In this document: one piece after another, positions 45,447-54,286 of the stretch
Layout of the letters: each line of letters opens with the position of its first letter
Position numbering within the stretch: the first letter of the stretch is position 1
Assembly: GCA_038118725.1 (NCBI GenBank)
Contig: JAYOIK010000023.1
Location: 1-64,000, forward strand
DNA: 64,000 bases
Direction: 5' to 3'
Source of the DNA: JADHLJ01 sp038118725
GTDB lineage: Bacteria > Pseudomonadota > Alphaproteobacteria > Thalassobaculales > Thalassobaculaceae
The notes under the pieces: generated by a model
Databases searched by the model: none
What the model was told of the DNA's origin: nothing
What the model saw: the letters and a program-made list of their open reading frames with translations, nothing else
Made by a program: the position numbers and the translations under genes

Positions 45447-46541
45447 ATGATCTACCTCGACCATCATGCCACCACGCCTCTGGATCCGAGAGTCCGGTCG
45501 GCCATGCTTCCCTATTTCGAGGCCCAGTTCGGCAACCCTCACTCGCGGGACCATGCCATCGGGTGGCGGGCCGGCGAAGCCGTGGACAAGGCCCGACAAG
45601 ATTTAGCGAGGGCCATCAACGCGGAGCCGGACGAGATCATTTTCACGTCGGGCGCGACCGAGGCCAATAACATGGCGCTGCGCGGGATCGACGGCGATAT
45701 TCTCGCATCGCCGATCGAGCATCCCAGCGTCCTGAACGCGCGCGATGTGATCACATTTCCCATCGGCAAGGACGGCTTGATCGATCCGGATTGCCTGGCG
45801 GGCGCGATCGGGTCCGGCCCGCGCATGGTTTCCGTCGGTCTCGTCAATCATGAGATCGGTGTGATCCAACCCATCGCCGAGATCGCCCGGGTCTGCCGCG
45901 AGCGCGATATCCTCCTGCACGTGGATTGCGCCCAGGCCTTGGGCAAAATCGCGGTGGATGTCACGGCCCTCGATATCGACCTCGCGAGTTTTTCCGCGCA
46001 CAAGGCATACGGTCCGATGGGTATCGGCGCGCTTTTCATCCGCCGCGGTGTCGAGGTTAAGCCGTTGATTACCGGTGGTGGCCAGGAGATGGGATTGCGG
46101 GCGGGGACCGTGCCGCTCCCTTTGGTCGTCGGTTTCGCGACCGCCGCAACCATCGCGCGCCGGGACCTTGAGAGCGATCACGCGCGCATCGAGGCACTAC
46201 GCGATGGCTTGCTCGCCAAGCTACGGCAGGGCATTCCGGGCCTCGTCGTCAATGGTTCGATGACCGCGCGGATCGCGGGCAATCTGAACCTTACACTGCC
46301 GGGCGTGGGCGCGGAGGACTTCACCCTGACACTACCGAATGTCGCGATCTCCACCGGCTCCGCCTGCGCCAGCGGATCGAATGAACCGTCAAGCGTGCTG
46401 GCCGCGCTACGGCTCGACGTGGATTCCACCGCGCGTTCAATCCGTCTCTGCCTTGGCCGATTTACGTCGGCCGAGGAGGTAGACCACGCCGCCGACGCCA
46501 TGATCGCGGCGTGGCGAAAACTGGCGCGCCAAACTAGATAG
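45447..46541 (+). CDS. Cysteine desulfurase, NifS/IscS-like
   Basis: A 364-residue PLP enzyme that takes sulfur from cysteine. The N-terminal MIYLDHHATTPLDP, His 92 in IEHPSVLNA, PLP Lys 186 in SFSAHKAYGP and catalytic Cys 307 in STGSACASGS are intact. No iscU, sufE or iscR is beside it, so it is not part of a standard Fe-S operon. It lies after the purine operon terminator; in Rhodobacter capsulatus a NifS-type desulfurase donates sulfur to XdhC-bound Moco, so that role is inferred. GGGAGGG precedes the ATG at 45447. Confidence 0.92.
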   Translation: MIYLDHHATTPLDPRVRSAMLPYFEAQFGNPHSRDHAIGWRAGEAVDKARQDLARAINAEPDEIIFTSGATEANNMALRGIDGDILASPIEHPSVLNARDVITFPIGKDGLIDPDCLAGAIGSGPRMVSVGLVNHEIGVIQPIAEIARVCRERDILLHVDCAQALGKIAVDVTALDIDLASFSAHKAYGPMGIGALFIRRGVEVKPLITGGGQEMGLRAGTVPLPLVVGFATAATIARRDLESDHARIEALRDGLLAKLRQGIPGLVVNGSMTARIAGNLNLTLPGVGAEDFTLTLPNVAISTGSACASGSNEPSSVLAALRLDVDSTARSIRLCLGRFTSAEEVDHAADAMIAAWRKLARQTR

Positions 46542-46575
46542 CATCCGCCAAGTGGACAACTACGAGCCGAGGCCC

Positions 46576-46595
46576 CGCCGTGCGCCAGGGCAACG
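46576..46595 (+). repeat. Degenerate family B repeat
   Basis: CGCCGTGCGCCAGGGCAACG resembles the minus-strand form of 20179-20202. It lies just before, and faces, the full copy at 46626. Confidence 0.4.
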
Positions 46596-46625
46596 GGTTA
46601 CGATGATCTATCTCCCCGCTCTAAC

Positions 46626-46653
46626 CGTCGTCCTGGCGCAAGGCAGGACCTCG
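46626..46653 (-). repeat. Short palindromic repeat, family B, copy 3
   Basis: On the minus strand CGAGGTCCTGCCTTGCGCCA followed by GGACGACG: stem GTCCTG/CAGGAC with loop CCTTGCGC, identical in core to the copy at 20125. Confidence 0.65.
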
Positions 46654-46839
46654 CGATGGGTCTATCAAGCGAGGAGAATCGGTCTAAACAATAGCACCGA
46701 GTCGAGAACCCGGCAGTTCACCAGGGCGGCACAATCGCCACGAGACAATCCTCCCCATGATTTCGCGGATCCGGACCATTTACCGGCGAAGCCGCGGTGT
46801 TAGTCTTGCGGGAAAATCAACCCTGGGAGACCCCGCGCC

Positions 46840-47901
46840 GTGGAAGTCGGAATTCTTTTCACCTCTCATCCGGACCCAAAGACCGAACCCTATCCGCATC
46901 AAGCGATCCATGAGCGGGTAACCCGCGAGATTCTCGAGGCCGAGGCGCTGGGATTCGATAGCGTTTGGATCGCCGAGCACCACTTCTCGAATACCTACGG
47001 CATTCTCCCGGACCCGTTCAGCTATCTCGCCTATCTCGCCGCCAAGACCACGCGGATCAAACTCGGCGCGGCGGTGATGGTGGTCCCGTTGCACCATCCC
47101 ATGCGGATCGTCGAGAACGCCGCCTTCATTGATATTCTAAGCAACGGTCGCTTTCAGCTCGGGCTCGGCTCGGGATACCGCCCCTACGAGTTCGAGGGAC
47201 TGGGCATGAGTTATGAGCAACGTCGCGAGATCCAGCAGGAGGCCATTCCGCTCATTCTACAGGGGTTTCACGAAAAGCGGGTGAACGCCGACGGCAAGCA
47301 CTTCAAATTCAAGATGGACGAGCAGTACGAGATCTTCCCGCACCCTATCCAAAAGCCGCATCCGCCGTTCTTCATGGGCGCCGGCACGGACGAGTCCATG
47401 CAATTCGCCGCCGAGCACGGCTTTGGTCTGATGCAGTCGACACTGCCCACGCTCGAGGTCATCGGCGAGCATATCCGACATTATCGCAAGCACATGAAGT
47501 CCGCCCCGGCGCCGTTGAACCAGAACCCGGCCTTCGGGCGCGTCGACGTGGTGCGCATGGTCTATGTCGCGCCGACGGATGCCTTGGCGCGAGAGCAGAG
47601 CGAGGCCGGCATCACCCACCACATGAAGGCCTTTGGTCAGGCCGGCAGTTATCTCGGCGACGTCACCGGCGGCGTCAGCGAGGATCGGTTTTCATATGAC
47701 TACCTCGCCGAGAACACGATCCTGCACGGCTCGCCGGAAACCGTGATCCGCAAGATCGAGGCATTCCGGGATGTCGGCGCCACCTCGATCATGGTGCATT
47801 ACCCCCCGTATTACGGGCTCGAGCAGACACTCGACATGCTGCGGCTTTTCGCCAAGGAAGTCTTGCCGCATCTGCGGGAGATGCAGCCGGCGGCGGAGTA
47901 G
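46840..47901 (+). CDS. LLM class flavin-dependent oxidoreductase (luciferase-like), first copy
   Basis: A 353-residue TIM-barrel monooxygenase of the bacterial luciferase family. The opening MEVGILFTSHPDPKTEPYPH, SVWIAEHHFSN, LGAAVMVVPLHHPMRIVE and GRFQLGLGSGYRP are family motifs. It would use reduced FMN (or F420) and oxygen on an unknown organic substrate. GTG start at 46840. The SMP-30 gene starts four bases after its stop, so they are probably co-translated. A second LLM gene lies at 50167. Confidence 0.9.
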   Translation: MEVGILFTSHPDPKTEPYPHQAIHERVTREILEAEALGFDSVWIAEHHFSNTYGILPDPFSYLAYLAAKTTRIKLGAAVMVVPLHHPMRIVENAAFIDILSNGRFQLGLGSGYRPYEFEGLGMSYEQRREIQQEAIPLILQGFHEKRVNADGKHFKFKMDEQYEIFPHPIQKPHPPFFMGAGTDESMQFAAEHGFGLMQSTLPTLEVIGEHIRHYRKHMKSAPAPLNQNPAFGRVDVVRMVYVAPTDALAREQSEAGITHHMKAFGQAGSYLGDVTGGVSEDRFSYDYLAENTILHGSPETVIRKIEAFRDVGATSIMVHYPPYYGLEQTLDMLRLFAKEVLPHLREMQPAAE

Positions 47902-47905
47902 CGCG

Positions 47906-48835
47906 ATGGCCGAGCTTCGCGAAATCACCAGCGGTCTCAGGTTCCCCGAGGGACCGATCGCCATGCCCGATGGCTCGGTCCTGCTGGTGGAGATCGCGGC
48001 GGGATGTATCACCCGTGTCGCGCCGGACGGGGCCAAGAGCCTAGTCGCCAAGACCGGCGGCGGCCCCAACGGCCTCGCGATCGGCCCGGACGGGCGTTGC
48101 TATGTCTGCAACAATGGCGGCATGCCCTTCTTCGAGAAAGACGGTAAACATTACCCGAGCCTTTCGACCCCCGAGGTCCCGCACGGCTGGATCGAAGCAG
48201 TGGATCTGGAAACCGGAAAGAGCGAGGTGCTGTACCGGGAATGTGACGGCCACCCGCTGATCGGCCCCAATGACATTGTCTTCGACGCCGAGGGCGGGCT
48301 CTGGTTCACCGACCACGGGCACACGCGGCGGCGCGATCGGGACCGGGGCGGCGTTTACTACGCCAGGCCCGACGGCTCCTTCATCACCACGGTCATCGCG
48401 CCGATGGATGGGCCGAACGGTATCGGCCTGTCACCGGACGGATCAGAGCTCTATGTCGCCGAGACCCATAGCGGTCGTGTCTGGGCCTTCGAGATCGAGG
48501 GACCGGGCAAGATCAAGCGCACAAGGGGGCCGGTCCCCTGGGAGCGTGGCCGGCTGATTGGCGCGCCGGCGGGCTATCATCTGTTTGACTCCCTGGCGGT
48601 GGATAGCGCGGGCAATGTCTGCGTCGGCTCGCTGCCCGGAGCGATCGACATATACGCGCCTGACGGAAGTTCCGAGCAACGCCTGGAGATGCCGGACCTG
48701 TTCCCGACCAATATCTGTTTCGGCGGCCCGAACCTCACGACCGCGTTCATCACCCTGTCCAATACCGGTCAGCTAGTTGCCATGGAGTGGCCGAGACCGG
48801 GATTGCCGCTACATTTCTTGAACCCAAGAGACTAA
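47906..48835 (+). CDS. SMP-30/gluconolactonase family hydrolase
   Basis: A 309-residue six-bladed beta-propeller lactonase. Metal-site and family segments are LRFPEGPIAMPDGSVLLVEI (Glu near 15), GGGPNGLAIGPDG, GPNDIVFDAEGGLWFTD and MDGPNGIGLSPDGSELYV (Asn and Asp ligands). It may open a lactone formed by the luciferase-like enzymes on either side (inference). The frame is open to 47771 inside the previous gene; the ATG at 47906 is used. Its end overlaps the end of the convergent BenE gene by four bases. Confidence 0.9.
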   Translation: MAELREITSGLRFPEGPIAMPDGSVLLVEIAAGCITRVAPDGAKSLVAKTGGGPNGLAIGPDGRCYVCNNGGMPFFEKDGKHYPSLSTPEVPHGWIEAVDLETGKSEVLYRECDGHPLIGPNDIVFDAEGGLWFTDHGHTRRRDRDRGGVYYARPDGSFITTVIAPMDGPNGIGLSPDGSELYVAETHSGRVWAFEIEGPGKIKRTRGPVPWERGRLIGAPAGYHLFDSLAVDSAGNVCVGSLPGAIDIYAPDGSSEQRLEMPDLFPTNICFGGPNLTTAFITLSNTGQLVAMEWPRPGLPLHFLNPRD

Positions 48836-49995
48836 GGCGCGACGTCCCCTCGCGCGCGCTCGAACCCGATCCTCAAGCCGTGGGCGATCAATCCCACCAC
48901 GAGCCCCCAAAACGCCGCGCCAATACCGAACGCGGTGATCCCGGATGCCGTCACCACGAAGGTAGTCACCGCGACAAAACGATCACCGCTTGCATCCATC
49001 GCCGAGCTTAGCGCTCCGACCAACGGGCCGGTCAGCGCCACCCCCGCGACCGTGATGATCAGCGCCTCCGGAAAACTGGCGAACAAGGTGACCACCGAGG
49101 CCCCGAAAAAGCCCAGCCCGACATAGTAAAGTGCGTAGACCGGTCCGCACATCCAGCGTTTGTCCTTGTCCGGATGCGCGTCGGGGCCGGTGCAGATCGA
49201 CGCGGAGATCGCCGCCAGATTGCTGGCATGCGCTCCGAACACCGATGTCGCCAGCGATGCGAGGCCCGCCACCGTCAGGATCGAACGGCTGGGCACCTGA
49301 TACTCGGCGGCGCGCAGGACCGCGAAACCGGGGAGGTTCTGCGACGCCATGGTCACCAGATAAAGCGGGATGCCGAGGCCGATCAGAACCGCCGGCTCCC
49401 AGGACGGAGTGATCCACAACAAGCTGGACATCTCGAAACCACCCACGGGTTTAGCCATCCCAAGCGCATGCGCCAGCACGACGCCGACCACCAGAACCAC
49501 GATGACCGCCCAGGAGGGCGAGAACAGCCGGAGCACCAGGAAGGTCGCGAGCAACGGTAGCACCAACATCCAATCCGTCTGGGCGTATCCCCAGACGGCG
49601 ACCACGAAATCGAACAAAACGCCGGCCAACATGGCCGAGGCGATGGCGGTGGGGATCTTCTCGATCAGTTGGCCGAGAGGGCGGATCGCCGCGGTCAAGG
49701 TCAACAGCACGCCGGCCAACACAAAAGCGCCGACCGCGGCCTCGATCGTGATCCCCGTGGACGCGGCGATGATCGCGGCGCCCGGCGTCGACCATGCCGC
49801 GACAATCGGCATGCGGTGGCGAAGGCATAGAATTCCGGTGATCGCCGCGATCGCGAAACACAGCGCCGAGACCCAGGACGAGGTTTCGGCGGCGCTCGCG
49901 TCCACCGCCTTGGCCGCCGCGAGGATGATCGCGACCGATCCCCCAAAGCCGACCAGGACCGCCACCACGGCGGAAATCACGACCGATGCGCGCAT
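48832..49995 (-). CDS. benE: BenE family benzoate/proton symporter-like transporter
   Basis: A 387-residue transporter with about twelve membrane segments, of the BenE family. WVSALCFAIAAITGILCLRH, STPGAAIIAA, the SQNLPGFAVLRAAEY segment and FGAHASNLAAISASICTGPD are family-specific. Known members take up benzoate; this one could import the acid handled by the surrounding enzymes. The ATG at 49995 is preferred over the upstream extension to 50136. It is the only minus-strand gene between the two LLM genes. Confidence 0.9.
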   Translation of the reverse strand: MRASVVISAVVAVLVGFGGSVAIILAAAKAVDASAAETSSWVSALCFAIAAITGILCLRHRMPIVAAWSTPGAAIIAASTGITIEAAVGAFVLAGVLLTLTAAIRPLGQLIEKIPTAIASAMLAGVLFDFVVAVWGYAQTDWMLVLPLLATFLVLRLFSPSWAVIVVLVVGVVLAHALGMAKPVGGFEMSSLLWITPSWEPAVLIGLGIPLYLVTMASQNLPGFAVLRAAEYQVPSRSILTVAGLASLATSVFGAHASNLAAISASICTGPDAHPDKDKRWMCGPVYALYYVGLGFFGASVVTLFASFPEALIITVAGVALTGPLVGALSSAMDASGDRFVAVTTFVVTASGITAFGIGAAFWGLVVGLIAHGLRIGFERARGDVAP

Positions 49996-50166
49996 CTTCC
50001 CTGCTCCACTCCCTCGTCGGATTTTCGATCCAGGACCATCCACCCGATAATCATCGGACCCAAGCAACGCCATCCTGGCGATAGTTCGATCCCGTGTTAA
50101 CATCCCAGGCATTGTGAAATCGACACGCCCGATCAAAGGCGCGCCGGAACAGTGGAGGCGAAAGCC

Positions 50167-51282
50167 ATGCGGCTAGGAATGTTCATGCAACCGGTTCACG
50201 ACCCCGCGCGTGACCTCACCGAGATCCTGGAGGAAGACCGCGAGGCGATCATTTTGGCCGACAAGCTCGGTTTCCACGAGGTATGGGTCGGCGAACATGC
50301 CGCGGCCACCTCCGAGCCAATCCCGGCGCCGCTGGTGTTTCTCGCGACCCTGCTGGGCGAGACCAAGACCATCAAGATGGGTACTGGTGTGTTTTGCCTC
50401 CCGCATCACCACCCCGCGCAGATCGCCGGACAGGCGGCGCTTTTCGACCATCTCTCCAAGGGACGCTTCCAGATGGGGATCGGCAATGGCAGCCTGTCCT
50501 CGGATGTCGAGTTGTTCGGGGTCGGCGGAACCACCGATCGCGGCGCGATGGTCAAGGAATCCATCGAGCATATTCTGGCGATCTGGGAGGGAAACCCGCC
50601 CTACGACCGTTCCGGTGAGTACTGGGACGTCAAGATCAAGGACGTAAGCCGCGAAGAGTATGGGGTCGGGCATTTCCCGAAACCGTATCAGCAACCGCAT
50701 CCCCCGATCGCGATCTCAATCATGTCGCCCAAGTCGAGCAGCGCGCGCCTTGCAGGCGAAAACGGCTGGATTCCGATTTCCGGCGCGGCTTTTCTGCACC
50801 CCCGCCATACCGCCAGCCATTGGGAGACCTATTGCGAGGGCTGCGAGAAGGCCGGACGGGTCGCCGATCCCGATATCTGGCGGGTTTCGCGGAGCATCGT
50901 CACCGCCTCCAGCGATCAAGAAGCCTATGACTACATCATGAAGCCGGACGGCCCGATCAGTTTCTGGTTCCGTTACTTGGTCTCCTCGCTCAAGGCGCGG
51001 GGCCTGATCAAGCACGCCGCGCCGGACGGCCATCCCGATCCGGATTCCATCACCTGGCAGGAAGTCGCCGAGTTTCAGGTCGCCTGGGGCTCACCGTCGA
51101 CCGTCGTCGACAAATTGGTCGCGTTGCGTGACATCACCGGGCATTTCGGCGTGCTGACGGCGATGGCCCATGAATGGGACGACCACGCCTTTTGCAAGAA
51201 ATCGCTCGCGCTGCTCACCGAGGAGGTGATGCCGGCTTTCTCGCAACATGCCGAGGCGGGACGCGCGGCGGCCGCCGAATAG
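50167..51282 (+). CDS. LLM class flavin-dependent oxidoreductase (luciferase-like), second copy
   Basis: A 371-residue luciferase-family enzyme, distinct from the 46840 copy. MRLGMFMQPVHDPARDLTEI opens it, and WVGEHAAATSEPIPAP, MGTGVFCLPHHHPAQIA and GRFQMGIGNGSL are the barrel motifs. The C-terminus has SPSTVVDKLVALRDITGHFG, as in alkanal-monooxygenase-like enzymes. The ATG at 50167 follows GGAGGCGAAAGCC. The hydratase gene starts nine bases after its stop. Confidence 0.9.
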   Translation: MRLGMFMQPVHDPARDLTEILEEDREAIILADKLGFHEVWVGEHAAATSEPIPAPLVFLATLLGETKTIKMGTGVFCLPHHHPAQIAGQAALFDHLSKGRFQMGIGNGSLSSDVELFGVGGTTDRGAMVKESIEHILAIWEGNPPYDRSGEYWDVKIKDVSREEYGVGHFPKPYQQPHPPIAISIMSPKSSSARLAGENGWIPISGAAFLHPRHTASHWETYCEGCEKAGRVADPDIWRVSRSIVTASSDQEAYDYIMKPDGPISFWFRYLVSSLKARGLIKHAAPDGHPDPDSITWQEVAEFQVAWGSPSTVVDKLVALRDITGHFGVLTAMAHEWDDHAFCKKSLALLTEEVMPAFSQHAEAGRAAAAE

Positions 51283-51291
51283 GGCGCGGGC

Positions 51292-52068
51292 ATGGCCATG
51301 AACGAAGACTCCATCGCCAAGGCCGGCACCCTGCTGGCCGGGGCGTGGAGTCAGTCCGCCCTGCTGGAGGGGTTGCCCAACTACCTCTACCCGAACGACG
51401 TCCACGAAGCGGCCGAGATCCAGACCGCCATGGCCGCGATGATCGGCGACGCGGTCGTCGGCTGGAAAGTCGCGGGCAAGCCCGGCCCGATGGTCGGGCG
51501 GATCTTCGCGTCACATTGCCACCAAGGCGCGGTGACCTTGCCGGCCCGTCAGTTCCACCACCGACCGGCCCTGGAATGCGAGATCGGCTTCCAGGTAATG
51601 CGTGATTTCTCTCCCGGTTCGGTGGCTTACAGCCGGGAAGAGGTCGCCGAAGCGGCACGCCTGACCTTTACGGTCGAGATCGTCGGCACGCGCTTCGCCA
51701 ACGGGCTCCATATTCCCGAAACCGAGGAACAGCGTCTGGCGATCCTCGCCGACAACGCGGCGGGCGCGGGGCTCGTCGTCGGCCCGCAACTCGCCGACTG
51801 GCGCGATCTCGATCTGCTCGACATCCCGATTGAACTCCGCGTCGATGGCGGCGCCAAGGAACCCGCGAACCCGCTACCGAGGCATGACCCGCTGGACACG
51901 CTGCACTGGCTGGTGAAAGAACTGTCGAACCGCGAAATCGGCATTCGCGCCGGCCAGTTCGTCACCACTGGAAGCGCCACCAAGTTGTACGAGATGAAAC
52001 CTGGAATTTCCGCCGTCGCCACCTTCGGTGACCATGGCGCCGTGGAGGTCGCGCTCGAACCGGCGTGA
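51292..52068 (+). CDS. Fumarylacetoacetase/2-keto-4-pentenoate hydratase-like protein (MhpD type)
   Basis: A 258-residue protein of the 2-oxopent-4-enoate hydratase group that acts late in aromatic meta-cleavage pathways. AVVGWKVAGKPGPMVGRIFA, the acidic metal-site segment HRPALECEIGFQVMRDF and TVEIVGTRF are typical. The second ATG at 51298 is an alternative. It is almost joined to the upstream LLM gene, which supports a shared ring- or side-chain-degradation route. The exact reaction is unknown. Confidence 0.87.
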   Translation: MAMNEDSIAKAGTLLAGAWSQSALLEGLPNYLYPNDVHEAAEIQTAMAAMIGDAVVGWKVAGKPGPMVGRIFASHCHQGAVTLPARQFHHRPALECEIGFQVMRDFSPGSVAYSREEVAEAARLTFTVEIVGTRFANGLHIPETEEQRLAILADNAAGAGLVVGPQLADWRDLDLLDIPIELRVDGGAKEPANPLPRHDPLDTLHWLVKELSNREIGIRAGQFVTTGSATKLYEMKPGISAVATFGDHGAVEVALEPA

Positions 52069-52114
52069 CGCGCCGGAGCAGCGGCGCCGTGTCACGGATT
52101 CGAGGTTGATACCC

Positions 52115-52837
52115 TTAAAGGTCGGGCGCGACGAGTTCCTTGCAGTCCGGCGCCGCCGTCAGGGTCGGTTCGGTCAGTTCCTGGAGCGCCTCCAGGGTCA
52201 TGCCGGGCACCATCTCGCGCACCACCAGCCCCGCCTCGGTCACGTCGATGACCGCAAGATCGGTAAAGACCCGCTTCACGCATCCCGCCGAGGTGAGAGG
52301 ATAGCTGCATTTGTTCACGATCTTAGGCTCGCCCTTGCGGGTTACATGATCGGTCATTACCCAGACCTGTTTAGCCCCCGCCGCCAGGTCCATGGCGCCG
52401 CCGACTCCGGGCGGGAAGGTTGGGTTATCGGTGGTCCAATTCGCCAGATCTCCCGAGCCCGATACCTGGAACGCGCCCAACATGGCGATATCGATATGGC
52501 CGCCGCGGATCATCGCGAAAGCCTCGGAATGCACGAAATAGGACCCGCCCGGAGACATGGTGATCGGTTGCTTGCCGGCATTCACAAGATCCGGGTCTTC
52601 CTCTCCCTCCGGCGGACGCGGTCCGAAGCCGAGAATGCCGTTCTCGCTGTGCAGGACGATCTCGCGGTCCTCGGGCAGGTGATCGGCGCATTGGGTGGGA
52701 ATGCCGATCCCCAGATTGACGTAGCTGCCGTCCGGAATCTCACGCGCCGCCCTCCAGGCCAATTGCTTGCGAGAGAGTTTCACCGGGGCCGCTTGGCCCA
52801 CATCAACCGTTTCAACCGCCATGACATCCAATCCCAT
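52115..52837 (-). CDS. CoA-transferase subunit B (3-oxoacid type), orphan
   Basis: The beta subunit of a class I CoA-transferase (AtoA/ScoB/PcaJ type) of 240 residues. The catalytic glutamate is Glu 65 in LHSENGILGFGP, and GIGIPTQCAD, SPGGSYFVHSEAFAMIRGGH and the GAMDLAAGA stretch match. Class I enzymes need an alpha subunit, normally encoded just upstream; here none is next to it, since the flanking genes are the MhpD-like gene and the divergent serine-glyoxylate aminotransferase. The ATG at 52822 is an alternative start. Confidence 0.92.
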   Translation of the reverse strand: MGLDVMAVETVDVGQAAPVKLSRKQLAWRAAREIPDGSYVNLGIGIPTQCADHLPEDREIVLHSENGILGFGPRPPEGEEDPDLVNAGKQPITMSPGGSYFVHSEAFAMIRGGHIDIAMLGAFQVSGSGDLANWTTDNPTFPPGVGGAMDLAAGAKQVWVMTDHVTRKGEPKIVNKCSYPLTSAGCVKRVFTDLAVIDVTEAGLVVREMVPGMTLEALQELTEPTLTAAPDCKELVAPDL

Positions 52838-53045
52838 GAAAACCGCGCCGGAACCGTCCAGCCACGGGCCACTCTATGCCGTGTGGCGCGGCGGGAAAAG
52901 ACCCGGCCGACCGACCGAACACGAAATCGGCGAAACTCCGCCTTTTCTTTGCCGCGCGGCGGGAGTAATGTCCCGGCCTTGTCGCGCCGCAAGCCGACGC
53001 CCCCCAAGTCCGTATCGCTCCAAACCCGATTCCCGGGAGTTTCGA

Positions 53046-54254
53046 ATGTCTCTCAAACGAGGCCGCAAGTTTCTCAACACCCCTGGTCCGACCAATGTGC
53101 CGGAGCGCGTGTTGAACGCCATGCACCGCCAGACCCTGGACCTGTCGGACCCGGATTTCCTGGATGTCTCTAAATCCTGCTTTCTCGACATGCGCAAGGT
53201 GATCCAAACCAAGGGCGAGATTTTTCTGTACGCCTCGAACGGTCATGGTGCTTGGGAAGCCGCCCTTTCGAACGTGTTCGAGCCCGGCGATCTGGTGCTC
53301 GTGCCGGAAAGCGGTAACTTCTCGAATTCATGGTCGGTCATGGCCGAGGCCCTGCACTTAAAGGTGGAGACCATTCCCGGCGACTGGCGCCGTGCGCTTC
53401 GGCCCGAGGCCGTCGAGGCGCGGCTGAAGCAAGACACCAAGGGCGAGATCAAGGGCATCCTGCTGATCCACACGGACACGGCAACGGGCATTACCTGTGA
53501 CATCCCCGCCGTGCGCGCGGCGATCGACTCCGCCGGACATCCGGCGCTGCTGCTGGTCGACACCGTCGCCGCGCTAGGCACTTGTGATTACCGCATGGAT
53601 GACTGGGGCATCGACGTCACCGTCAGCGCCTCGCAGAAAGGCATGATGATGCCGCCGGGTCTCGGCATCGTCGCGGCCAACGACAAGGCATTGGCGGTCA
53701 CCGCCAAAACCAAGATGCCCCGGCATTATTGGGATTGGAAAACCCGCATGGAGGCGGCCCACTACCGCAAGTTCTGTGGTACCGCGCCGCAATTGATGGT
53801 CTTCGGCATGCGCGAGGCCTTGAACATGCTGTTCGAGGAAGGCTTGGAGACGGTGTTCGAGCGCCATCGGGTATTGGCCGGCGCGACCCACGCGGCGGTC
53901 GAGGTCTGGGGACAGGCCGGCTCGCTCTATCTCAACGCCTCCGAGCCCAGGGAACGTTCGGTCGGCGTGACCACGATCCGCACCGCCGACGGCATCGACG
54001 CCAACGAGTTTCGCGTTGTGTGCCGCGACGAGATGATGGCCGGCCTCGGCGGCGGTCTCGGCGATTTCGACGGCAAGGCCTTCCGCATCGCCCATATGGG
54101 CGACACCAACGCGCCGATGCTCTATGGCGCGCTGGGAGCGGTCGAATCGACGCTGAGCTATCTCAACATCCCCTACGCGAGCGGCGGCGTCACCGCGGCG
54201 GTCGACCACGTCACCCAGGCCAAGAAAACCGGCGCGGGGCCGTTTACGTACTAA
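53046..54254 (+). CDS. Serine-glyoxylate (alanine-glyoxylate) aminotransferase
   Basis: A 402-residue class V PLP aminotransferase. NTPGPTNVPERVLNAM opens it, ASNGHGAWEAAL is the cofactor loop, Lys 198 in SASQKGMMMPPGL binds PLP and DTVAALGTCDYRMDDWG precedes it. It would transfer the amino group from serine or alanine to glyoxylate, as in the serine cycle or photorespiratory-like glyoxylate removal. GGGAG lies nine bases ahead of the ATG at 53046. No other serine-cycle gene is adjacent. Confidence 0.92.
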   Translation: MSLKRGRKFLNTPGPTNVPERVLNAMHRQTLDLSDPDFLDVSKSCFLDMRKVIQTKGEIFLYASNGHGAWEAALSNVFEPGDLVLVPESGNFSNSWSVMAEALHLKVETIPGDWRRALRPEAVEARLKQDTKGEIKGILLIHTDTATGITCDIPAVRAAIDSAGHPALLLVDTVAALGTCDYRMDDWGIDVTVSASQKGMMMPPGLGIVAANDKALAVTAKTKMPRHYWDWKTRMEAAHYRKFCGTAPQLMVFGMREALNMLFEEGLETVFERHRVLAGATHAAVEVWGQAGSLYLNASEPRERSVGVTTIRTADGIDANEFRVVCRDEMMAGLGGGLGDFDGKAFRIAHMGDTNAPMLYGALGAVESTLSYLNIPYASGGVTAAVDHVTQAKKTGAGPFTY

Positions 54255-54286
54255 ACTCGGATCATAGCAGCCGAAAAGCCCCGATC

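Larger units (their letters stand above)
46542..46839. other. Gap of about 300 bases with family B repeats
   Basis: There is no credible gene. It contains a family B repeat at 46626-46653 and a degenerate copy at 46576-46595. The downstream part should hold the promoter of the luciferase-like gene; CTGGGAG lies ahead of its GTG start. Confidence 0.45.
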
